This document shows positions 34,666 to 44,798 of a stretch of 64,000 bases of DNA, in pieces. Both the position numbers and the translations under genes were made by a program. The notes under the pieces are model-generated. The model was not told the origin of the DNA, did not search any database, and worked only from the letters and a program-made list of their open reading frames with translations. This DNA comes from Kalmusia sp. IMI 367209 (Eukaryota; Ascomycota; Dothideomycetes; Pleosporales; Didymosphaeriaceae): contig JAPEUQ010000003.1 of assembly GCA_027946365.1 (NCBI GenBank), positions 2,480,001 to 2,544,000 on the forward strand. Direction: 5' to 3'. How positions within the stretch are numbered: the stretch's first letter is position 1; the number at the start of each line of letters is the position of its first letter.

Positions 34666-35085
34666 ATGCAGCTCCGCTATCTCTTCCCCATTTTGTTCGC
34701 GGCTCTTGCCACCTCCCTCCCTCACGAAGTCCTCTCCTCTACATCCGACGATTCGGACGAAACAATGTCCGTAGCAGCCAACGAGCTTGTGGGCCGCATA
34801 GGCCAAGGGACCACAGCAATCGCCAATCTTTACATCAATGGTGGTTGCCAGAGTACGCCTGCAATTGCATGCAACACGGCTACTTATGATTACGGAGTTC
34901 GGTGCCGGTTCTACAGGTATGTTGCTTGGATCAATTCAATATTTGCGAGCTGAGCTTATGCTTGTAAAAGGGATTATAGCTGCCAGAGCCAGATTGGGGG
35001 CGCTGAAGGGCTGCAGGGTCAGGGGAGGAATACGTGGTTGTATACGAGCGAGTGGTACAGTTCAGTCACTTGCTGGCATGGATAG
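34666..35085 (+). CDS. Small secreted cysteine-containing protein
   Basis: Two exons, 34666-34916 and 34971-35085, give 121 residues. The start MQLRYLFPILFAALATSLP is a typical signal peptide. The mature protein is Ser/Thr/Asp-rich, then carries five Cys (GGCQ, IACN, VRCR, YSCQ, VTCW) and ends at WHG. The intron is 54 nt, GT-AG, in frame. Size, secretion and Cys content fit a small secreted protein of the kind often found among fungal effectors, though that role is inference. No family is recognised. It sits in a gene-poor stretch. Confidence 0.65.
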
Positions 35086-36584
35086 ATGGTGTGATGGGAA
35101 TGTGATCGTCATAAAATAATCTGGGAGGGAGATTAGGTGGCAAAATATGCAAGCGCAGTTGCTTGTGGTCACGTTTAAGTACTTCCACCATACCTTAATA
35201 TTTATAAAGACTTTTCCAAGCCCAATCTCCTGCATGATTTTCACGTCATCTAGTTTATATATATCAGTGAATGTTTGAAAAATCCTTTTGACTCAAAGCA
35301 TGGCATTTTTGTCGATATTGAGATGGTTTCCAGAATTTTGCTGTTGAGCTTCATGGTGGTGCGCTGCGATCCACGGTTTGGATCACCTATGACTCACACT
35401 ACCCCTCATGCGTTTCCTTCACTAACACAGCTATCAGATTACGCTGTTAGTATTGTAATAATACTGTTGATAGATGACAATGACATCAATATGGTGCAAC
35501 CAACGCAGCTGCAAATGACGAGATCCGCCGCAAAAACTTCGAGGGGTCTACCAAGAATGGTAGTGTTTAGGTGAGTAAGAGTCGCTGGGCTACACCGCAG
35601 TACAAGGAGAAAAAGAAGGACGAGCTCCAAAAACTTGAGGCAGAGGAAATACCAGAGTAAATGGGCAAGGCAATGCGAGTTACCAACATCAAGGGTGACG
35701 AAGCTGAGATGAAGTGATAGATGGAGGAAAAGTGCTCCGGCTCTCTGAAGTACGATGGCTCAGAGAGAGGAGTGTAAAGAGTATATAAGAAGATGTCAAA
35801 AGCTTTGTGCTGCTGTTGTCTCACCTCTTAGACACCTCTTGTCTAGTCCGATGTAGATCCTTTCGGAAGCGCATTATGTGTGCTTTTCATATCGATGACT
35901 GCTGTAGCAATATTTCATGGAGATGGAGAAATCTAGTTTGATGAAATATGACTTCTTGTAATCGATATCCATCTCTTGGTATTAAATAAAGGCATTTGAA
36001 CGGATATGAATGATTAAAGAACCTATACGGCGATATCTTGTGCGATATTCACTCTCAAGTGAGGCGACACTGACGGGCCCTTTTAGAACTGCCCGCCATT
36101 TAAGCGCTTGTAAAACAAGAAGACGGACTACTGAACGAGTGGACGAATTCAGGAATCAAAGCCTGAGAAGCGATTTCGCTGAGATGACTCAGATGCAGAA
36201 AACTATCAGCAATGCAGCAAGGCTCAGTTTCAAGAGACTCAACAAAGATGGCCATCAGCTCGATTTCAAATTTTGCATGTAGAATTATTCAGAGATGTGA
36301 ATCATGAATCAATACTTCTTTCCATAATACCTGAAGAATAGTTTCTGATCATACCGCACAAACAGCAACCCTCCATATATGAGCTGTTACTCGCATAATT
36401 CGTATTCCGCAAGTCTAGTAGCTCTAAACACGCATATTTCTCCATTCCGTGCCGTGCTCGTAGTTTCATGAATGTCAGCCGCTGTGATCAGTCTACTTGA
36501 CGTTGTTCTAGAGTCCACGTGAGCATAGAGAGAAAATTTACTAGGAACCTTACTTGCTGCTCTCCCATCTTGCGCTAGGGTGAC
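35086..36584. other. Gene-poor 1.5 kb with a coding relic
   Basis: AT-rich sequence. The segment at about 35515-35715 (listed separately) looks like degraded coding sequence. The 90-codon frame at 36010-36282 has no recognised features. Confidence 0.45.
35515..35715 (+). pseudogene. Possible relic of a coding exon with repeated stops
   Basis: One frame reads as charged, protein-like sequence (DEIRRKNFEGSTKNGSV, then SRWATPQYKEKKKDELQKL, then MGKAMRVTNIKGDEAEMK) but is broken by TAG and TAA codons where Gln would fit. This is the pattern expected if CAG/CAA codons were changed to TAG/TAA. The original gene is not recognised. Confidence 0.3.
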
Positions 36585-36968
36585 CTAACGGCGGTAAGGA
36601 GGCGGCGGACTGCGGATATCCTCTGAAGGCTCGCGTGCGGGTTGATCTTCAGCCGCTTCGGTCACGGCCATCGACAGCATCCTCAGATTTTCGACCTCAT
36701 CCGACAACCGTTCATTGTCCCACATCAGGTTTCGCATGATCACCCTAGTCTCTTCAAGTTCCCTCATAGTCGCATTAAGGGCGGCAAGCGTCCGCTTCTG
36801 GCGCAACCACTGGCGATTCCCGTTCCGAGTCTCGATCTTCTGAACCTCGGCCTTCTGGCTGAAGTAGATGTCAAGCAGGATGACCAAGACCAGTATGAAC
36901 AGTATTCCCATAACGAACAAGATGACCGTCATGAAGAACGTGTTCTTCCAGGAACATTCTGCGAACAT
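36585..36968 (-). CDS. Small single-pass membrane coiled-coil protein ending in PPPPY
   Basis: One exon, 127 residues from ATG 36968; the longer open frame upstream has no ATG. A short N-terminus (MFAECSWKN) is followed by a strongly hydrophobic helix, about residues 10-33, then Gln/Lys/Arg-rich sequence. A heptad-like helix with LNATMRELEETRVIMRNLMW and ERLSDEVENLRML follows. The C-terminus is acidic, then SPPPPYRR. PPPPY contains a PPxY motif, the ligand of WW domains such as those of Nedd4/Rsp5 ubiquitin ligases. It is divergent from a gene of the same layout at 37584. No family name is known to me. Confidence 0.65.
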   Translation of the reverse strand: MFAECSWKNTFFMTVILFVMGILFILVLVILLDIYFSQKAEVQKIETRNGNRQWLRQKRTLAALNATMRELEETRVIMRNLMWDNERLSDEVENLRMLSMAVTEAAEDQPAREPSEDIRSPPPPYRR

Positions 36969-37583
36969 GTTGCTACTGCTTGGAGGCTTGATGGTTCTCG
37001 GGAATGTTGTTCTCCGTGTATACTTAAAGTAGCCTTGTTTACAGGACGAAAGAGTCGTGATACCGGTATGATGGGTTAGTAGTTTGCAAAGCACGAAGTT
37101 CGAAAACTCACCGAATAGGCAGTTGATACTGAATAATTGTGTACAAGGAACGGGGGCTAGGTAGAGCTGAAAAGGCTATACCTTATAACATGAGGGGATA
37201 CCTCAGCGACCACGGCTGCCTTGTTTCTGCTAACAATTCACCTACGAAACTATTGAATGATCCGAGAATCTTTTGAGAGGATTACGCAACAGGCGTCGGC
37301 TAGTATATAACCCCTCAAAAGTTCCCCACCACTTTCATCACACAACCACTACCCAGCCCGACTCAACTACTCAATCGTACTGCTGCACTTCGTCTGCTAC
37401 AGGCAACCAGCAGTAAGTATGCTACGATCCCTATGCGTTCACTAATTGACTTGTGAAAGAACCCTTCAAGTCGCTCACGACTCCGTGGTACTACTTGTAG
37501 ATCATAGGCTACCCATCTTCTACACACTGCACCATTCCGTTCGCTCATACTCGCTAGACAAACCCACGCTCTATCGGTACACA
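36969..37583. promoter_or_regulatory. Shared divergent promoter of the PPPPY pair
   Basis: 615 bp between two head-to-head genes of the same architecture. A minus-strand TATAAGG (37181-37187) lies ~215 bp before the left start, and a plus-strand TATATAA (37304-37310) lies ~275 bp before the right start. The right leader may hold an intron starting GTAAGTAT at 37413 and ending near 37459 or 37470. A common control region is therefore likely. Confidence 0.5.
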
Positions 37584-37937
37584 ATGCCTTCGCCAACCAT
37601 TCGACTCACTTGCACCGTCGGCGCCATTGCCCTCGTCTCCATACTCTCCATCGTCACATACCACCGCGATCGCAAGCTGAAGGACGCTGAGGAGGAGATC
37701 CAGCAGCTCATCGATAAGGTGGAACTCTACAAGCGAGAGGTTGGTCTGCAGCATGCAGTGATCCAGGCGCAAGACCTTAGGAACACATTGTATGAGGAGG
37801 TCGAGCAGCAACAGAAGCTACAAATCCGTAATAACGAGCTGCAAATCGAGATGTACAAGGAGAGAGTCCAAGAGCTCGAGGAAGATTTCCAGCGGCTGCA
37901 AAGGTCGGGCAATCCGCCGCCACCATATGCGTCCTAG
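37584..37937 (+). CDS. Small single-pass membrane coiled-coil protein ending in PPPPY (partner)
   Basis: One exon, 117 residues. MPSPTIRL is followed by a hydrophobic helix (about residues 9-25, TCTVGAIALVSILSIV), a basic stop-transfer segment (TYHRDRKLK), and a long coiled coil with repeated Glu/Gln heptads (about 30-107). It ends NPPPPYAS, again with a PPxY motif close to the C-terminus. Layout, size and ending match the divergent gene at 36585-36968 although sequence identity outside the motif is low. A membrane-anchored adaptor for a WW-domain ubiquitin ligase is the most specific idea; it is inference. Confidence 0.68.
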   Translation: MPSPTIRLTCTVGAIALVSILSIVTYHRDRKLKDAEEEIQQLIDKVELYKREVGLQHAVIQAQDLRNTLYEEVEQQQKLQIRNNELQIEMYKERVQELEEDFQRLQRSGNPPPPYAS

Positions 37938-38897
37938 ATGCGGGTAGATGGTCAGCTGTGTGCTGGCGATCAAGAACGATGTCAACTTCATCTTGGGAGT
38001 GCATCAAACATCATGCGTTCATCGGATATGCTTGGATTGGATGTTTATGTGAAGGCGGCGGGATTGAGACGTACGAGAACTTTGCATCATGAGCAAGTCT
38101 CGCGATATTACCTGTATAGCACATCGATAATGGTTATAGAATCTGATGAAAGTCCTGAAGAAGCTGTTGCATCTCTAGAATTGATCTTTCGTGAAGATGA
38201 CTCATGCACTGCTGACCACAACTACTCCTCGAGAAACTCACATCTTCTCTCATTTAGGCTTCACTCGTCAGCCCTTCTCTACGATTGAAGATGGATAGGA
38301 ATTGAATCAGCTAAGGTTCATGGGTTCTCACGTGCTTCGCTGAGTAATCCGGTCCACAATCTTGGCAGTCGGGTCGGATCCTCCCTCTGCCCGCCAGTGA
38401 CGCGACTTTCCATCCTGTTATCGCAATCCTCCGCCATCTCGGTTAGGAGAATGTACCTGCATCGCGGCCGTATCATCACGTATTATCGTCGTCAGCGTAG
38501 AGTCCTTCCTCAATGGCGGATTCTACCAGGTTAACGGGCGCTTGGCAACGATGCCGGCTTCTTGGTCGATCTTAACCTCCTTCTCGATCCGGCAGCTCCT
38601 ATGCAGGCGAGAATCGCAATCAAATGCCATCACGAGCGGATATTTAGGGCAGTGATGCTCGTCGCTCAAACTCCAGGCATCCTCGCGTCTTTGGATCGCT
38701 TCTGTCACTGTGCCACCTCCTCATCTTCGTTGGGCATTGTACTGCGGGGTGCCGGGCGTCATTGACCTAGGTTGCGGCGACATTGTTGTACCATCTCGAG
38801 GAAGCAATTGAAGCTTGAGGTAAAACTCACGCCTTGGCCACGACCTTGCAAGGGCCATTCGATCGTTTTGTAATTTGTCGCGTTGCCTATCACCGCT
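37938..38897. other. Intergenic, 960 bp
   Basis: No supported gene. Promoter of the peptidase at the right end. Confidence 0.5.
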
Positions 38898-41327
38898 ATG
38901 AGATCGCTCGCATTTCTCGCAGCGGTTTTCCCGCTCGTTCAGGCTATTGAGCCCCCACGGTTCCCTCACCAGCCTCTTGGCAATGGCACGAAGCGTTTGA
39001 CCTACAACATCACGACGGACGCCCCAGGAGCTTTGGTACAGCAAACCCGATCTCTCGCATGGGTCAGCACAGGCGATGACGGCGATTATATCTACACTGG
39101 CGATGACGGGTCATTTATATTCGAGAACATTGCTACAGGGGATTCCACTACGTTTCTCTCCGCTGATAAGGTACCCGCGGATTACTGGGACTACTCTATT
39201 TCGCCCGATGCTAGCCGCGTACTCTGGTCCGTGAACTACACGAAACAATATCGCCATTCGTACTTTGCCGACTACCTAGTCCAGGATGTAGAGTCGGGAG
39301 AGGTGCAATCACTCGTACCTGGCTCAAGTGGAGATATTCAGTATGCAGAGTTCAGCCCATCATCTTCGTCGCAAATCGCTTTCGTGCAAGGCAATGACCT
39401 GTACATTTGGGAGAACGGCACGATCTCGCGAATTACAGAAGACGGAGGACCAGACTGGTTCAATGCCGTGCCAGATTGGGTCTACGAGGAAGAAGTATTT
39501 GGCGACCGCTTCACGCTTTGGTGGTCGCCAGATGGAAAGTACATTGCTTTCCTGACTTTCAACGAGACTGGCGTCGAGACCTATCGCATCCCCTACTACA
39601 TGGATAGCGAATCGGTTGCACCAGTCTATCCACGAGAGTTGGAGCTACGTTATCCCAAAGTCGGTACCAAGAACCCCACAGTAGCATTCAACGTGCTCGA
39701 TGTCGCCGCGAAAGAGGTCACCAATGTACCAATCGATGTATGGCCGGAGGACGACTTGGTCGTTGGAGAGGTGGTTTGGCTGACCGAAGATCACGGTAAG
39801 GTCTTGTATCGTGCCTATAATCGGGTACAAGATCAGGAGAAACTCGTGGTCGTCGATGTGCCATCTTATTCTTCGAAGCTAGTCCGCGAACGCGACGGTT
39901 CTGACGGATGGTTGGAAAATTATATTGCGATCTTCTATGTTGGTCCTCTTTCTGGATCGAATGCGACCTACGGAAACTCTTCAATCGACTATTACGTCGA
40001 TGAGTCAGATGAGAGTGGTTGGAACCATCTGTACCTATTTCCAGTCAACGGCGGTGAGAAGATTGCTCTCACTTCAGGTGAATGGGAAGTACGCGGCATC
40101 CTGAAAATTGACTCGAAGCGAAACCTGATCTACTATACCTCAACCGAACACCACAGCACCGAGAGCCATCTGTACTCCGTCAACTACGTGACTGGAAAGA
40201 AGACGGCCCTGGTCGACGACACGGTAGCCGCCTTCTGGTCAGCATCGTTCTCCTCTGGTGGCTCTTATTACGTCCTTCAGTACTCTGGCCCGGACGTCCC
40301 GTACCAAGAGTTGTATGCGGTCAACTCTACCAAGCCTGTTCGCACTATTGTGGACAATCAGGAGCTTTACAATACTCTTCAAACATATGCATTGCCCAAC
40401 ATCACGTATCTAGAACTGGAGCACCCATCTGGTGTTACGCTCAATGCAATGCTGCGCCTGCCGCCGAACTTCGACCCGAGCAAGAAATATCCTGCCCTCT
40501 TGATTCCGTATGGAGGGCCGAATGCCCAAGAGGTTACCAAAGCATTCAACAGGCTTAACTGGAAAGCATACGTTGCTTCGGACCCGGAACTGGAATACAT
40601 TACGTTTACCGTAGACAATCGAGGTACGGGATTCAAAGGTCGTGAGTTCCGCTCCCTGGTAGCCTCTAGACTTGGAGACCTGGAGGCGCAAGATCAGGTC
40701 TGGGCTGCAAGTTGGTTGGCGCAAAATTTCGACTTCGTTGACAGCGACCACATCGGTATCTGGGGTTGGTCTTACGGCGGGTACCTCTCTGCCAAGGTCG
40801 TTGAGCTCGCGGACCCGATAATCTCCTTCGCCATGATCACAGCTCCCGTCTCGGACTGGCGCTTCTATGATGTGAGCAAATCCAAAACGTAAAATTTTGC
40901 TTCCATGCTAACGTACATTTCTAGTCCATCTATACTGAGCGCTACATGAAGACGCCCACTCTCAACCCCGATGGCTACAACAAATCTCGTGTCCACGACT
41001 CAACAGGCTTCAAGAAAATCGCCGGCGGCTTTCTCATCCAGCACGGCTCCGGGGATGACAACGTGCATTTCCCAGAACTCTGCTGCCCTCACTGACTTGT
41101 TGATGGGTGATCAAGTAACGCCCGAAAAGATGCAGAACACGTGGTTCACAGACAGTGACCACTCTATCGTGTATCATAATGATGGGAAGTTTCTGTACCG
41201 ACAGTTGAGCAAGAAGGTCTATGAGGAAAAGAAGAGAGTTGGGGACCTGAAGGGGGGTCACCAGTGGAGTAAGCGCAGTTGGGGCATGGAGGCAAGGAGG
41301 GAGATCACGGCTGTTGATGCAGCATGA
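38898..41327 (+). pseudogene. Dipeptidyl-peptidase IV-like secreted serine peptidase with +1 frameshift
   Basis: S9B prolyl dipeptidyl peptidase family, secreted. Exon 1 is 38898-40871 and exon 2 starts at 40925 (53-nt GT-AG intron). A signal peptide (MRSLAFLAAVFPLVQA) precedes a beta-propeller with the EEEVF substrate-binding motif (WVYEEEVFGDRF) and the hydrolase domain. Catalytic Ser625 is in GWSYGG and the Asp lies in GSGDDNVHF. At 41070-41073 one extra C shifts the frame, so the protein would stop at 41093-41095. The downstream frame keeps the rest of the family sequence ([21 protein letters not shown] with the catalytic His, HQWSKR) up to TGA 41325-41327. As written it lacks the catalytic His. 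A sequencing error in the CCC run is an alternative; if so this is an intact gene of about 790 residues. Confidence 0.85.
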
Positions 41328-41698
41328 GGGACATGTGAGTCGGGTAATAAGGAAGTAGTACACACATAGTGCAAAATTTAGCGATTTGGTCGTTATGATC
41401 TACTATGGGTAGAAATCTTGCCAAAGTATATTCTGCCCTCCCTGTCATAGACAGATGTTGATGTGCATGTACACAAATCATCCATAAGAGGACAGAAATA
41501 CGAGGTATCAGTTGCAGACAGCAGGGTTGATCACAATGTGCTCGTGTAAGGAAATGTCTTTTTGACACGGGGGCTTATAGGCAAGCTGCTTTGAAGAAAA
41601 GCTCTGTACGCAAGCTGGCCCATCTATCCACGGCAGCAATACATTTTGATGTAAAGACCTGCCCCTCAGAGATGCAGAGCTGAACCTGGAGTGTGCTC
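41328..41698. other. Convergent intergenic region, 370 bp
   Basis: 3' flanks of the peptidase and the HET gene; nothing else seen. Confidence 0.5.
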
Positions 41699-43334
41699 TC
41701 AAGCTATAATGTCTACTGCGTGCGCAAGCGACTCGATCTGTCCCAATCCCATCGCATGAGTCGTGATAGCGTAACCCTCTTCTTTTTCCAAAGAGTTTTC
41801 GTTGGCGCAACGTGGATTATCTGGGGTGGTGGCGTCTGAGCCTCCCGATTTTCCCCCCTTACCCTCGCTCTCACTCTTCGCAAGTGGTGAAAATCTAGCT
41901 AGGCATGCTGCTGGAGGAAACGAAGGAGTGAGAGCATCCTTTGGTGGCTCGGGCATTGGCCACATGTGCATCGTGCTGATCATGTCAGGCTGTACAGTCG
42001 TTTCCCACGCCTGGGGAAGGATGATCTCGCCATTAGAGTCAATGAGGTCATAGTGTCCCTCATGCACATGCGGACTGATTCTATCGACACAGAGAAAGGC
42101 TTGTTTGATTGATTCTTCCATTCCCTAAAAAGAGATTTAGCTTTGGAAATAACGGGAAAGGGCTCGCACGACATACCTTCCGGGTTTTGCAGAGATGCCA
42201 GGGGAGGCTGAATTGCTGGCCGACAGTGTCCTTTAATTTAATCGGGGGCTTACCAATGTCGCTGAGCTTCAACTTCGCGGTCTCTTCTTCAAGAGCCGTC
42301 GTAGCATTTTTCAGCTTTTCGATAGCGGCTGTGCTTTCAGCCAGTGCCTCCTCGTAAAATGCTTGCAATTCTTTGAAAGCTTCAGCCCTAGCTTCATTTA
42401 GATCGAGCTCCGCTGTGGTAGCTTCAGCCACAGCCTTTTTGTGAGCCTCTACCGTATCTTCCGCCTCTTTGGCAGCTTTGGCCTCAGCTTCCTCTCGAGC
42501 CGCCCGTGCAGCTTCAAGCAGCTTCGTTGCAGCCTCGGCCTGTTTCCTATACTCTTTGGCTGCTTTCTTCTTTCTCTTTTCTTGGACAGCTGGAGATTGT
42601 TCGATCTCTCTGTCTAGCCGGAAAAATGCGTTCTCCCGTCCCTCCCCGTAGATGAGCGACATGTGGATTTCGCAAATACCCAGTAGAGAGTACGCCGCGT
42701 CCTCTTCGCGTTTCGTCTCACGTTCTATAGACCATGATATTCGCTCCTCAATGGTAAATTGAGACAGAGATGCTCCTTGAAGAGCTTCAGCTTTGATGTT
42801 TGTTATATCATGAATTTCTTGCATCATTGACACTTTATCGCCAAGTCGATCGCCCTCCGCGGAGAAAAATTCAACAGATCGCGGAGCAAGAAGCTCTTGG
42901 AGAGTCCAACCTCGAGTAAACTATTTACTATTCTGAAAGGCTGGTTTCCATGTCCACTGAGAGTTTGGATCGTCTCTGGTGGACGCGCTGATAGAGTGAA
43001 CATCAGATAGATATACATAGCACTTAGCCGCATTATGGTACCAGCGAAACATAGAGTTTATGGCTTCCGAAAGTTCCGCACTACTTGATTTGTCGATGCA
43101 GCAGGTGTCTACCCAGAAGTAGCGGAGGTTGTCCTTGGCGGCCTGGTCTGCGCAGAACTGTAATTTCCTGTAGCCTATCTTGGTTGTGCCTGTACCATTC
43201 TCCAGGTCTGCAAAAGTGACTTCCTCGTGTTCCACGCCCCAGGTATGAGACAAGATAGCGTAATGGGGGATGGCATTGCCTATAAACTCTGTCTGAGTGT
43301 ATGCGCCATCATCATTGCGTTGTAGAAGGCGCAT
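41699..43334 (-). pseudogene. HET domain-coiled coil-ubiquitin-like domain gene with in-frame amber codon
   Basis: Exon 1 is 43334-42177 and exon 2 is 42124-41699, joined by a 52-nt intron in phase 0; 527 codons if the stop is ignored. HET motifs: HYAILSHTWG, YFWVDTCCIDK, MFRWYHNAAKCYVYLSDV, GWTLQELLAP and ERETKREEDAAYSLLGIC. An Ala/Glu/Lys-rich coiled coil follows (about residues 235-365). The C-terminus (KDTVGQQFSLPWHLCKTRK, EGHYDLIDSNGEIILPQAWE, MHMWPMPEPP) matches the fungal ubiquitin-like domain I remember as ULD type (PF22893). Codon 138 (42921-42923) is TAG where the family has Trp in the W-F-T-R-G-W-T-L motif. The rest stays open, so the lesion is a single base. HET proteins trigger incompatibility cell death; this copy is probably silenced. 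Confidence 0.8.
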
Positions 43335-43585
43335 GGGGGTTAGACCGAATCAGACGGCTGGATCTAGGTGAGAGGTATCGTGAGAGGAAGAAGACAGCAT
43401 AAAGGCGCGAGACGACGGAAAGCAGGAAGATGCGCGTAGACGGCCGAACATATTCTGTAAACGCCCAAGGCTGAGGCTGAAGCCTGCTAGGCATCAAGCA
43501 AGCGCAGCTGCAGATCGTCTCAGCCATCCACCTCACCCCTACCTCTCCCTTCCTCCCCCTCCCTGCGCGACCTCAAGGTTTCTGG

Positions 43586-43762
43586 ATGCACACATTGTCT
43601 CGCTTCATCGATAAGCGCGTGGGGCCAGGCGCGCGAGCAGCGCTGGTGGGTCATGGCGGGGTACTAGTAGGATACGTCAAAGTTGATTCAGAAGTCAATT
43701 ACATTTTGCACCTGCTTCGCAACAAGCTACGCGACCCGCCGATCGAAGAGAGCGCTGTTTAG
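43586..43762 (+). CDS. Possible small protein, 58 residues
   Basis: ATG to TAG frame with coding-like third positions: MHTLSRFIDKRVGPGARA, then LVGHGGVLVGYVKVDSE and LLRNKLRDPPIEESAV. The glycine-rich hydrophobic centre looks structured. It resembles small fungal hypothetical proteins but I cannot name a family. It is divergent from the HET gene at 43334. Its last 36 bases overlap the opposite-strand frame 43727-44044, so at most one may be real there. Confidence 0.35.
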   Translation: MHTLSRFIDKRVGPGARAALVGHGGVLVGYVKVDSEVNYILHLLRNKLRDPPIEESAV

Positions 43763-44044
43763 CTGCCCTATACGCTCGACTGCATATCTCTCGCCATCAG
43801 TTAGGCGGCTGTGTACATTAATCGTCACGCGCGAGTTTCGAAGAAACAGCACTGCGCAGCAGATTGCAGCGATGGCACTCGCCGCCAGACAGAAGGCACT
43901 AAGGCTAGACGATCTACAAACGCCAAGTATGTTGGGAGATGTTGGCAGGAGTACTGTATTTTCTAGATTCTCTGGAAAGGCATGAATGAGGGCGAGCTGC
44001 TGGGTGAACGATGGATCGTTGAGGCCAGATGACGACAATGGCAT
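43727..44044 (-). CDS. Possible small membrane protein, 105 residues
   Basis: Single frame from ATG 44044. It has one hydrophobic segment (about residues 50-68, FCLAASAIAAICCAVLFL) and a polar C-terminus (HSRLTDGERYAVERIGQL). No family is recognised. The plus strand over 43990-44240 also shows protein-like but stop-ridden sequence, so either strand may hold remnants. Confidence 0.3.
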   Translation of the reverse strand: MPLSSSGLNDPSFTQQLALIHAFPENLENTVLLPTSPNILGVCRSSSLSAFCLAASAIAAICCAVLFLRNSRVTINVHSRLTDGERYAVERIGQLNSALFDRRVA

Positions 44045-44798
44045 CGTTATCGGCTATGAGACCGACGTTGAGTGGAATAACGGATGAGAAGTCGCATTTA
44101 GACTATGGGGTGCACTTTATTTTCAGCGTGTGGCGTGGAATCTTCAAGAAGATGTAGAGGAAGGCTGATCAAAAGGCCAAGGCATATCAGGCCGAAACAC
44201 AGTAGACTAAGACACAGCAGGCCAAAACAGAAAATGTCTAGAACACAAGGTCCCTTTGACAATCTCATTGCCATGTGTCAGTGGTTTGACCTGCTCTCCA
44301 TCCGCACAAATATATAGCTCTCATTCACGGCGCAAATCGGGACTATGACGTTCTATCGACAAATGGGAGAAGTATATATATATTTTGAACCATTCATTCG
44401 AGTCTCTCTAGCGCGGTCTTTGGGATGGCTTCTATCTTTAAAAATCCTGAATGCACTATGATCTATCTAGCATAAAGTTTTTAAAAAGCTTGCGAAATCA
44501 AGTTGACTAAATGAATCTTTTGTGAGTATCTTTTGTTAAAGTCAGTTCTCTCCCATCCAAGCTAGTTCATGGTTAGTAGCATAAAGAGACACAGTTTATT
44601 GTCATGGAAGAATACATTGTTCAATTTATTCTCCTTCTGTTCATTACTAAATTTACTACATATACAGGTAAACCTATCTGATATAATATTGCAACCATAC
44701 CTACCAAAAATCACTGGTCAGTTCCTTGATTTACTCACCATTATCATCTAAAGGTCTAGAAACTGACGAAACTGTTTAGCAAGGCTTCCTCCTTCTCA
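44045..44798. other. Intergenic, 750 bp with possible coding debris
   Basis: Around 44110-44230 a plus-strand frame reads KADQKAKAYQAETQ and TKTQQAKTENV separated by TAG, again a stop where Gln would fit. From 44300 on the sequence is AT-rich and featureless. Confidence 0.4.

Noticed and set aside
41000..41080. A tiny intron to repair the DPP IV frameshift
   Set aside because: Only 13-18 nt stretches between possible GT and AG sites would fit, far below usable intron size.
41802..42651. Plus-strand frames opposite the HET-coiled coil gene
   Set aside because: They are antisense shadows of the low-complexity Ala/Glu/Lys region.
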